Shown here: positions 57,608 to 64,000 of the stretch, in pieces
How positions within the stretch are numbered: the first letter of the stretch is position 1
Layout: each line of letters opens with the position of its first letter
Source: Pantoea sp. WMus005
Lineage (GTDB): Bacteria > Pseudomonadota > Gammaproteobacteria > Enterobacterales > Enterobacteriaceae
Length of the DNA stretch: 64,000 nt
Direction: 5' to 3'
Assembly (NCBI RefSeq): GCF_013415305.1
Contig: NZ_JACBXU010000004.1
Span: 124,001-188,000 of the forward strand
Program-made: the position numbers and the translations under genes
Notes under the pieces: generated by a model
Told to the model about the DNA's origin: nothing
The model's input: only the letters and a program-made list of their open reading frames with translations
Database searches by the model: none

Positions 57608-58162
57608 ATGTTAACACTGACGTTTTTAGTAAAAACGCTGATCGATCTCTACGTCATGGTGCTGCTGTTACGCATCTGGATGCAGTGGTCCCGCTGCGAT
57701 TTTTACAATCCAGTGGCACAGTTTGTCGTTAAAGTTACCCAGCCAATTGTTAAGCCGCTGCGCCGCATACTCCCGGCTCTGGGGCCGATTGATACTGCCT
57801 CGCTGCTGCTGGCCTTTGTGCTGACCACGCTGAAATACCCGATTTTATTGCTGATCCAGGTAGGTGTATTCTCAGTCGATCCGACTAATCTGCTGGTCGG
57901 CCTGTTGTCGCTGGTCAAATCCGCTGGCTACCTGGTCTTCTGGGTCATCATCGTACGCTCTCTGATGAGCTGGATCAGCCAGGGACGTGGCCCGGTTGAT
58001 TATCTGCTGGTTCAGTTAACCGAGCCGATGATGGCACCGATTCGCCGTATTCTGCCTGCGATGGGCGGCATCGATTTCTCAGCGATGATCGTTATCCTGG
58101 TGCTGTATGCCCTGAACTTTCTCGGCATGGACCTGTTCCCGGGTCTCTGGTATTTGCTGTAA
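57608..58162 (+). CDS. yggT: YggT family membrane protein
   Basis: A 184-residue inner-membrane protein with two YggT repeats, each with a helix pair and the motif RIWMQWSRCDFYNP / PIRRILPAMGGIDFS. Function unknown; linked to osmotic stress tolerance in E. coli. It lies 12 bp after yggS. In E. coli yggU follows; here rdgB comes directly, 21 bp after the yggT stop. Confidence 0.92.
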   Translation: MLTLTFLVKTLIDLYVMVLLLRIWMQWSRCDFYNPVAQFVVKVTQPIVKPLRRILPALGPIDTASLLLAFVLTTLKYPILLLIQVGVFSVDPTNLLVGLLSLVKSAGYLVFWVIIVRSLMSWISQGRGPVDYLLVQLTEPMMAPIRRILPAMGGIDFSAMIVILVLYALNFLGMDLFPGLWYLL

Positions 58163-58183
58163 ATGAATCAAACTGGAACTGTT

Positions 58184-58777
58184 ATGCAAAAAGTTGTCCT
58201 CGCAACCGGCAATCCCGGCAAAGTGCGTGAGCTGGCGGAGTTACTCTCCGCCTTTGGTCTGGATATCGTCGCACAGACTGACCTTGGGGTTGAATCGGCG
58301 GAAGAGACCGGCCTGACCTTTATTGAGAACGCGATTCTCAAGGCGCGTCACGCGGCACAGATTACCGGATTACCGGCCATTGCCGATGACTCCGGTCTGG
58401 CTGTAGATGCACTGGGCGGCGCGCCTGGCATCTACTCAGCCCGCTACGCCGGTGAAGATGCCAGTGATCAACAGAATCTGGAGAAGCTGCTGCAGGCGCT
58501 GGAAAACGTGCCTGACGGTCAGCGTCAGGCGCAGTTTCACTGTGTGCTGGTCTATCTGCGTCATGCGGAAGACCCCACTCCACTGGTGTTCCACGGCAGC
58601 TGGGAGGGTGAGATCACCCGCTCCGCCTCTGGCACCGGTGGCTTTGGTTACGACCCGATTTTCTTTGTCCCGGCGCTGGGAAAAACAGCCGCCGAGCTGA
58701 GTAAAGCGGAAAAAGGTGCAGTTTCTCACCGGGGTAAAGCATTGACGCTGTTGCTGGAAGCGATGCGTAATGCCTAA
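58184..58777 (+). CDS. rdgB: dITP/XTP pyrophosphatase
   Basis: Hydrolyses dITP, XTP and dHAPTP so they do not enter DNA. The 197-residue protein equals E. coli RdgB in length, with [11 protein letters not shown] (nucleotide binding), [15 protein letters not shown] and GFGYDPIF. A start 7 codons earlier (58163) directly follows the yggT stop, but the internal ATG matches the family. Overlaps hemW by 8 bp. yggU, which precedes rdgB in E. coli, is absent. Confidence 0.95.
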   Translation: MQKVVLATGNPGKVRELAELLSAFGLDIVAQTDLGVESAEETGLTFIENAILKARHAAQITGLPAIADDSGLAVDALGGAPGIYSARYAGEDASDQQNLEKLLQALENVPDGQRQAQFHCVLVYLRHAEDPTPLVFHGSWEGEITRSASGTGGFGYDPIFFVPALGKTAAELSKAEKGAVSHRGKALTLLLEAMRNA

Positions 58778-59909
58778 TCTGCCGCCGTTAAGTCTCTACA
58801 TCCACATTCCGTGGTGCGTACAGAAATGTCCCTACTGTGATTTCAACTCCCACGCGCTGAAAGATGAGGTGCCGCACGTTGAATACGTGCAGCACCTCCT
58901 GCGCGACCTGGAGATCGACTTACCCCTGATCGGGGACCGGGAAGTGCGCACTATCTTCATTGGTGGCGGCACGCCCAGCCTGCTGAGCAGCAGTGCGATG
59001 CAGATGCTGATGGATGGGGTTCGGGCGCGTCTGACGCTCTCTCCTGATGCTGAAGTAACCATGGAAGCTAATCCAGGCACCGTGGAAGCGGACCGGTTCA
59101 GCGCCTATCAGCGCGCCGGTATCAACCGTATTTCGATTGGTGTGCAAAGTTTCAGTCCGCAAAAGCTGCAGCGTCTTGGCCGCATTCATGGCCCGGAAGA
59201 GGCCGTCCGTGCCGCTGAACTGGCGGAGTCGTTGTCGCTGCGCAGCTTTAACCTCGACCTGATGCATGGCCTGCCCGATCAGTCGCTGGAAGAGGCGCTC
59301 GACGATCTTCGTCAGGCGATTGCGCTAAATCCGCCGCATCTCTCCTGGTATCAGCTCACTATCGAACCCAACACTCTGTTTGGCTCACGCCCGCCGGTGC
59401 TGCCGGATGATGATGCGCTGTGGGATATTTTCGAACAGGGCGATCAGCTGCTGCAGGCTGCCGGTTATCAGCAGTATGAGACCTCCGCCTACGCGAAGCC
59501 GGGATATCGCTGTGAACACAATCTCAACTACTGGCGCTTCGGCGACTATCTGGGGATTGGGTGTGGCGCGCACGGCAAGCTGACGCAGCCGGATGGCCGC
59601 ATTGTCCGCACGGTGAAAACCCGTCATCCGCGTGGATTCATGCAGGGAAACTACCGCGAAAAGCAGTATGACGTTGCCGATAGCGACAAGCCGTTCGAAT
59701 ATTTCATGAACCGCTTTCGCCTGCTGGAAGCCGCACCACGCGATGAGTTCAGCCGCTACACTGGTTTATCAGAGCAGGTGATCCGTCCGCAGATGGATGC
59801 CGCGATTGCCGCCGGTTACGTGAATGAAACCCCGCAGCAGTGGCAGATTACGGAAAAAGGAAAGTTGTTCCTGAATTCACTGCTGGAGCTATTTTTAGCG
59901 GAAGAGTAA
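58770..59909 (+). CDS. hemW: Heme chaperone HemW (radical SAM)
   Basis: A radical SAM protein that binds heme and inserts it into respiratory enzymes; related to but not a coproporphyrinogen oxidase HemN. The 379-residue protein has the cluster motif CxxxCxxC (Cys16, Cys20, Cys23 in [13 protein letters not shown]) and the GGGTPSLL loop. A HemN-like C-terminal domain follows. Overlaps rdgB by 8 bp, so the pair is translationally coupled. Confidence 0.95.
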   Translation: MPNLPPLSLYIHIPWCVQKCPYCDFNSHALKDEVPHVEYVQHLLRDLEIDLPLIGDREVRTIFIGGGTPSLLSSSAMQMLMDGVRARLTLSPDAEVTMEANPGTVEADRFSAYQRAGINRISIGVQSFSPQKLQRLGRIHGPEEAVRAAELAESLSLRSFNLDLMHGLPDQSLEEALDDLRQAIALNPPHLSWYQLTIEPNTLFGSRPPVLPDDDALWDIFEQGDQLLQAAGYQQYETSAYAKPGYRCEHNLNYWRFGDYLGIGCGAHGKLTQPDGRIVRTVKTRHPRGFMQGNYREKQYDVADSDKPFEYFMNRFRLLEAAPRDEFSRYTGLSEQVIRPQMDAAIAAGYVNETPQQWQITEKGKLFLNSLLELFLAEE

Positions 59910-59922
59910 AAAGCGGAAGAGA

Positions 59923-59961
59923 AAAAAAGCGCCTCAGCCCGGCAGGCTGAGGCGCTTTTTT
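59923..59961. terminator. Bidirectional terminator between hemW and yggM
   Basis: Perfect 17-bp arms AAAAAAGCGCCTCAGCC / GGCTGAGGCGCTTTTTT with a 5-base loop between convergent genes; it just touches the yggM stop codon. Confidence 0.93.
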
Positions 59962-60676
59962 ATTTTTTCAGTGCGCCGGTAAGCTGTTTACGCTGATCTT
60001 CCAGCGAAATAACGCGATTACACACCTCATGACCGAAGTTCTGGAAATCCTGCTCCTGCTTGCTCCACTCAGCCTGAATTGACTGCTGCAGACCGCCCAG
60101 ATTTCCCATAATCGCCTGCAGCGGATTACTGCCGCCGCTGCCCTGCTTACTGCCCATTTCATTCAGGCTATCCTGCATCACGCCGCCCAGCGTTGACTGC
60201 ACCAGTCTTTCGCCTTCGGCGCGCACCTGATCGATCGCCTGGTGGTGGAACGTCAGCCCATCTTCACGGTGTTCAATGATGCGGTTCATCTGCTGTTTCA
60301 GCTGGCCATTCAGCGTGGTCAGGCGGTTACGTACGTTGCTGTCGGTGCCCAGTTTCTCAACGATGACCCGATCCAGCGCCGCGCGCCCCTTCTCCAGACG
60401 TGACGTCGCCCCGCTGTCGATCCACGGCAGATCGCGACGGAGCGCGTTCTGATAGTCGATCGCTTTCTGACGTTCAGCGTTATCCAGCGTGACCTTCTGT
60501 CCATTGAACTGCACGTCACCCTGCGGCGAGATTTCCATATTACCGTTAGCACCGACCACCTGCACACTCTGCGGCCTGATGACCACATCGTCCTGTGGCT
60601 TAACGCTGCATTCATAGGCTGCCTGAGCCTGAGTTGCTGCTACCAGCAGCACAGCAAGAAGCGCTTTACGCATCAT
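59960..60676 (-). CDS. yggM: YggM family periplasmic protein (DUF2884)
   Basis: A 238-residue secreted protein of unknown function with a signal peptide (MMRKALLAVLLVAATQAQA) and a mostly helical body rich in Gln and Arg. It resembles E. coli YggM by position and length. Two adjacent ATGs (60676, 60673) cannot be separated. It lies between hemW (convergent) and yggL. Confidence 0.85.
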   Translation of the reverse strand: MMRKALLAVLLVAATQAQAAYECSVKPQDDVVIRPQSVQVVGANGNMEISPQGDVQFNGQKVTLDNAERQKAIDYQNALRRDLPWIDSGATSRLEKGRAALDRVIVEKLGTDSNVRNRLTTLNGQLKQQMNRIIEHREDGLTFHHQAIDQVRAEGERLVQSTLGGVMQDSLNEMGSKQGSGGSNPLQAIMGNLGGLQQSIQAEWSKQEQDFQNFGHEVCNRVISLEDQRKQLTGALKK

Positions 60677-60710
60677 ATCTACTCCCTAAGATCGGATCTG
60701 AAACCCTCTG

Positions 60711-60728
60711 ATCGGGCATGGGCCCGAT
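60711..60728 (-). terminator. Hairpin downstream of yggL
   Basis: ATCGGGC-ATGG-GCCCGAT stem 14 bp after the yggL stop; weak, with no U-run. Confidence 0.4.
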
Positions 60729-60741
60729 ACGTTGTGACGGC

Positions 60742-61068
60742 TTAGTCCCACCAGACGTCAAAGAGTTCAGTCATCTGCACGTCCTGCAGTTTGCGGTCTT
60801 CCAGCCATTTGCGGACCAGCGCACGATGCTCATCGGTACATTTGCCGGTTTTCTGCAGGCAAACCAGACCTTCCCACACCAGGTAACCGCTGCCATCGAA
60901 AGCCAGACCGTTAGGATCGATCGCTTCATTGATGAACTGGTTCAGCGTCTCATCAATTTCGCTTTCGCTGGTGCCTTCCGGGAAGCGCCAGGCAACCGAG
61001 AAGCCCAGTTCCTGAAACTCGTCGATGTGCAGTTTTTTACGTAAACGGCGGCTGCGTTGTGTGGCCAT
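60742..61068 (-). CDS. yggL: YggL family ribosome-associated protein (DUF469)
   Basis: A 108-residue basic-to-acidic cytoplasmic protein of the YggL/DUF469 family; the E. coli homologue has been found bound to the 50S ribosomal subunit. Starts with RSRRLRKKLHIDEFQELGFSV. Overlaps trmB by 1 bp (TAATG), the conserved coupling with trmB. Confidence 0.9.
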   Translation of the reverse strand: MATQRSRRLRKKLHIDEFQELGFSVAWRFPEGTSESEIDETLNQFINEAIDPNGLAFDGSGYLVWEGLVCLQKTGKCTDEHRALVRKWLEDRKLQDVQMTELFDVWWD

Positions 61069-61787
61069 TATTTCACCCTCTCAAACATTAAATCCCATAC
61101 GCCGTGGCCTAAACGCTGCCCGCGCTGCTCAAACTTGGTCAGTGGACGCGTCTCAGGACGCGGCACGTAATTCTGTTGTTCTGACTGGTTGCGGTAGCCA
61201 TCAATGCTGTTCATCACTTCAAGCATATGCTCCGCGTAGGCTTCCCAGTCGGTCGCCATGTGGAAAACGCCGCCCAGTTTCAGTTTACGCATCACCAGCT
61301 CAGCGAAGGGTACCTGAACGATACGGCGTTTGTTGTGGCGTGCTTTATGCCACGGATCGGGGAAGAAGAGCTGTACCATGCGCAGCGAGTTATCCGGAAT
61401 CATCTTCTCCAGCACTTCCACGGCATCGTGACACATCACCCGCAGGTTCTGTAAATCGGCTTCTTTGGCGGCGGCGAGACAGGCACCCACGCCCGGTGCG
61501 TGCACTTCAATACCCAGGAAGTCCTGATGCGGCGTGTTCTGCGCCATGGTCACCAGCGATGCGCCCATGCCAAAGCCAATCTCCAGCGTCACCGGGGCTT
61601 CACGGCCAAATAGCGCGGGCAGATCGACAGGCGTCGGCTGATATTCCACCCCCATGACCGGCCACAGGGTATCCAGCGCCTGCTGCTGGCCTTTCGTTAA
61701 GCGACCCTGGCGGCGCACAAAACTGCGGATCCGGCGCAATGGCCGCCCGTTCTCATCAAATTCTGGGGTGATGACGTCATTAATCAT
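61068..61787 (-). CDS. trmB: tRNA (guanine-N7-)-methyltransferase
   Basis: Makes m7G46 in tRNA variable loops. The 239-residue Rossmann-fold enzyme has SAM motif [11 protein letters not shown], substrate site [16 protein letters not shown] and length equal to E. coli TrmB. It is divergent from mutY with 157 bp between and upstream of yggL. Confidence 0.96.
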   Translation of the reverse strand: MINDVITPEFDENGRPLRRIRSFVRRQGRLTKGQQQALDTLWPVMGVEYQPTPVDLPALFGREAPVTLEIGFGMGASLVTMAQNTPHQDFLGIEVHAPGVGACLAAAKEADLQNLRVMCHDAVEVLEKMIPDNSLRMVQLFFPDPWHKARHNKRRIVQVPFAELVMRKLKLGGVFHMATDWEAYAEHMLEVMNSIDGYRNQSEQQNYVPRPETRPLTKFEQRGQRLGHGVWDLMFERVK

Positions 61788-61944
61788 GTAAAAGCCTGCT
61801 GGTTAGCCTGTTCCGGGAAACGGGCATTATGCAAAGTTCATAAGCAGAAGCAAGCCTTTGCAATCTTCCGGTTTACACCCAGGTGCGCATGTGCTGGAAT
61901 TCCTGCCTGAGTGTAGAGTAAACACGGAAAATTTCCTTCTTATG

Positions 61945-63027
61945 ATGCAAGCGCCGCAGTTCGCGCAACAGGTGCTGGACTGGTATCAGCGCTTTGGTCG
62001 CAAAACCCTGCCGTGGCAGCTGGAGAAAACGCCTTATAAGGTGTGGCTCTCCGAAGTGATGCTACAGCAAACCCAGGTTGCCACGGTAATCCCCTATTTT
62101 GAACGCTTTATGGCGCGCTTCCCCACGGTCACCGATCTGGCTGCGGCTCCGCTGGATGAGGTGCTGCATCTCTGGACCGGCCTTGGCTATTACGCCCGTG
62201 CGCGTAATCTGCATAAAGCCGCAAAGCAGATTGTCGAGGTGCATGAGGGCACGTTCCCGCGTAATTTCGACGATGTCTCTGCTCTGCCCGGTGTCGGCCG
62301 CTCAACGGCGGGCGCGATTCTGTCGCTGTCGCTGGGGCAGCATTTCCCCATTCTGGATGGCAACGTTAAGCGCGTGCTGGCTCGCTGCTATGCCGTCAGC
62401 GGCTGGCCGGGTAAGAAAGAGGTTGAAAAGCGGCTCTGGCAGATTAGCGAGGAGGTCACGCCTGCCGAGGGCGTCAGCCAGTTTAATCAGGCGATGATGG
62501 ATCTGGGGGCTATCGTCTGTACCCGTTCGAAGCCGAAGTGCGAAATCTGTCCGCTGAACAGCGGGTGTGAGGCCTATGCCACCAGCAGCTGGGCGAGCTA
62601 TCCCGGTAAGAAGCCTAAGCAGGTGCTGCCAGAGCGCAGCGGCTGGTTCCTGATGATGCAGGATGGTGATGATGTCTGGCTGGAGCAGCGGCCGCCTGTG
62701 GGCCTGTGGGGCGGTCTGTTCTGCTTCCCGCAGTTTACTACGGAAGCGGCGCTGACCGACTGGCTGGCGACGCGCGGCATCCATGCAAAACCTCAGCAGC
62801 TCACCGCATTTCGTCACACCTTCAGCCATTTCCATCTTGATATCGTACCCATGTGGCTGGCATGGCCTGTTGCCGGGTCGGCGATGGATGAAGCAGGCGG
62901 TCTCTGGTATAACTTAGCGCTGCCACCATCTGTGGGACTAGCCGCACCCGTTGAGCGCCTGTTAAACGAGCTACGCCATCCCCGACAACTGGCTTTAAGC
63001 CGTTGTGAGATCAATGAGGAAGAATAA
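61945..63027 (+). CDS. mutY: Adenine DNA glycosylase
   Basis: Removes adenine mispaired with 8-oxoguanine. The 360-residue protein has catalytic Glu37 ([10 protein letters not shown]) and Asp138 (LDGNVKRV), helix-hairpin-helix [10 protein letters not shown], the [4Fe-4S] cysteines Cys192, Cys199, Cys202 and Cys208 at the same numbers as E. coli, and a C-terminal NUDIX-like 8-oxoG reader. Two adjacent ATGs (61942, 61945) are possible; the second matches the family. Overlaps yggX by 1 bp. Confidence 0.96.
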   Translation: MQAPQFAQQVLDWYQRFGRKTLPWQLEKTPYKVWLSEVMLQQTQVATVIPYFERFMARFPTVTDLAAAPLDEVLHLWTGLGYYARARNLHKAAKQIVEVHEGTFPRNFDDVSALPGVGRSTAGAILSLSLGQHFPILDGNVKRVLARCYAVSGWPGKKEVEKRLWQISEEVTPAEGVSQFNQAMMDLGAIVCTRSKPKCEICPLNSGCEAYATSSWASYPGKKPKQVLPERSGWFLMMQDGDDVWLEQRPPVGLWGGLFCFPQFTTEAALTDWLATRGIHAKPQQLTAFRHTFSHFHLDIVPMWLAWPVAGSAMDEAGGLWYNLALPPSVGLAAPVERLLNELRHPRQLALSRCEINEEE

Positions 63028-63299
63028 TGAGCCGCACCATTTTTTGTACTTTTTTACAGCGCGACGCCGAAGGACAGGATTTTCAGCTCTATCCAGGCGA
63101 TCTGGGTAAGCGCATTTACAATGATATTTCTAAAGAAGCCTGGCAGAAGTGGATGGCGAAACAAACCATGTTGATTAACGAGAAGAAGCTCAACATGATG
63201 AATCCCGACGATCGTAAAGTGCTGGAGAAGGAGATGATCAATTTCCTGTTCGAAGGTAAAGACGTTCATATCGAAGGCTATACACCGCCAGAAGCGTAA
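63027..63299 (+). CDS. yggX: Fe(2+)-trafficking protein YggX
   Basis: A 90-residue cytoplasmic protein that protects Fe-S clusters from oxidation, SoxRS-linked in E. coli. It starts with [15 protein letters not shown], including the conserved Cys7, and has [22 protein letters not shown]. Overlaps mutY by 1 bp (ATAATGA), so the two genes are coupled, as in E. coli. Confidence 0.96.
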   Translation: MSRTIFCTFLQRDAEGQDFQLYPGDLGKRIYNDISKEAWQKWMAKQTMLINEKKLNMMNPDDRKVLEKEMINFLFEGKDVHIEGYTPPEA

Positions 63300-63306
63300 A
63301 CATTCC

Positions 63307-63324
63307 GGGCCTCATCGCTGAGGC
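63307..63324 (+). terminator. Short hairpin between yggX and mltC
   Basis: GGCCTCA-TCGC-TGAGGCC stem; no U-run, so a weak terminator or attenuator. Confidence 0.45.
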
Positions 63325-63353
63325 CGGTTATCCAGGTCAGGCTTGCACTCCCA

Positions 63354-64000
63354 ATGAATAAAAAATTAATCGCCCTGCTGGTGATAGCACCACTTTTGGT
63401 TTCCTGCTCCGGGTCAAAGAAGCCGCAGTCCCACGAGGAGTGGGTAAAAGATACTAACGCCTTTGATATTCTGATGGGGCAGTTTGCTCACAATATTGAG
63501 AATATCTGGGGTATCAACGAGGTCCTGATCGCCGGACCTAAAGATTACGTCAAATATAGCGACAACTATTACACCCGCAGCCACATCAACTTTGAAAGCG
63601 GTAAGCTGACCATCGAGACGATTTCCGGTACCGATCCGATGGCAAGTCTGCGTCAGGCGATCGTGACCACGCTGTTGATTGGTGAAGATCCGGGTAATGT
63701 CGATCTCTATTCTGATGCCAACGACATTGAAATCAGTAAAGAGCCGCTGCTGTATGGGCAGGTGCTGGATAATACTGGTCAGCCGATTCGCTGGCAGGGC
63801 CGCGCGGAAGCTTTTGCTGACTATCTGATTCAGAATAAATTGATGCGCCGCACCTCGGGTCTGCATGTGATTTACAGCATTTCGATTCCGATGGTGCCGA
63901 ACCACCTGGACAAGCGTGCGCATAAATACCTGCCAATGGTGCGTAAAGCTGCCGAACAGTATGGTGTTGATGCCTCGTTGATCCTGGCGATTATGCAGAC
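63354..64000 (+). CDS. mltC: Membrane-bound lytic murein transglycosylase C, 5' part
   Basis: Lipoprotein that cuts peptidoglycan glycan strands, releasing 1,6-anhydromuramic acid products. The readable 215 codons encode a signal peptide with lipobox LVSC (Cys18), then the MltC N-terminal domain ([40 protein letters not shown]) and the start of the SLT domain ([14 protein letters not shown]). The window ends one codon before the expected catalytic Glu (QTES). No frameshift seen in this part. It is 54 bp after yggX. Confidence 0.95.
   Translation, partial: MNKKLIALLVIAPLLVSCSGSKKPQSHEEWVKDTNAFDILMGQFAHNIENIWGINEVLIAGPKDYVKYSDNYYTRSHINFESGKLTIETISGTDPMASLRQAIVTTLLIGEDPGNVDLYSDANDIEISKEPLLYGQVLDNTGQPIRWQGRAEAFADYLIQNKLMRRTSGLHVIYSISIPMVPNHLDKRAHKYLPMVRKAAEQYGVDASLILAIMQ

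Overview
The window is ordinary chromosome of an Enterobacterales bacterium. Gene order and protein similarity follow the E. coli K-12 stretch from lysA/lysS through xerD, gcvTHP, serA, fbaA, speA, metK, gshB and mutY to mltC almost gene for gene. The departures from that order (extra genes beside lysA, before bglA and after galP, and loss of yggU) plus the moderately GC-rich coding sequence suggest an Erwiniaceae member such as Pantoea or Erwinia. That genus-level guess is inference; the order-level call is strong. I recognise 62 protein genes (the last cut by the window end) and one structural RNA (6S RNA). I see no tRNA, rRNA, insertion sequence, prophage or CRISPR array.

Layout. 1-4.9 kb is a small accessory patch around lysA/lysR: an orphan lactose/cellobiose-type PTS EIIA, a DHA1-family exporter and a lipoprotein with a trypsin-like catalytic triad. 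4.9-12.5 kb holds the minus-strand run xerD-dsbC-recJ-prfB-lysS (prfB with its programmed frameshift), fldB, and the sdhE/ygfX pair. 12.7-17.7 kb holds ygfZ, trhA, an RpiR-type regulator with the phospho-beta-glucosidase gene bglA, and ygfF. 17.7-27 kb holds the glycine cleavage operon gcvTHP with a PurR box in its leader, then the ygfB-pepP-ubiH-ubiI operon. 27-28.4 kb is zapA-ssrS-fau. 28.6-34.4 kb holds serA, rpiA, argP, yggE, argO and mscS. 34.6-40.4 kb is central carbon metabolism (tktA, epd, pgk, fbaA). 40.6-47.1 kb holds loiP, a YidB-family gene, speB/speA and metK. 47.6-51.5 kb holds galP with GalR and CRP sites, followed by an inserted O-antigen-ligase-like gene and a glycosyltransferase. 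51.7-64 kb is the conserved block sprT-endA-rsmE-gshB-yqgE-ruvX, yggR, yggS-yggT-rdgB-hemW, yggM, trmB-yggL and mutY-yggX-mltC.

How the genes work together. One-carbon and serine metabolism is concentrated here: serA makes serine, gcvTHP oxidises glycine to methylene-THF, fau recycles 5-formyl-THF and metK makes S-adenosylmethionine. speA and speB form the arginine-agmatine-putrescine route. epd makes erythronate-4-phosphate for PLP, while pgk, fbaA, tktA and rpiA serve glycolysis and the pentose phosphate pathway. ubiI and ubiH are two ubiquinone hydroxylases. Several genes protect iron, thiols or DNA (dsbC, fldB, ygfZ, gshB, yggX, mutY, recJ, rdgB).

I found no obvious undescribed multi-gene system. 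The best leads are local: tandem operator-like repeats before the orphan EIIA, the protease-like lipoprotein, a GGA-rich structured intergenic region downstream of fau, an MscS with Lys-Asp at the hinge position, and the surface-polysaccharide gene pair inserted after galP.
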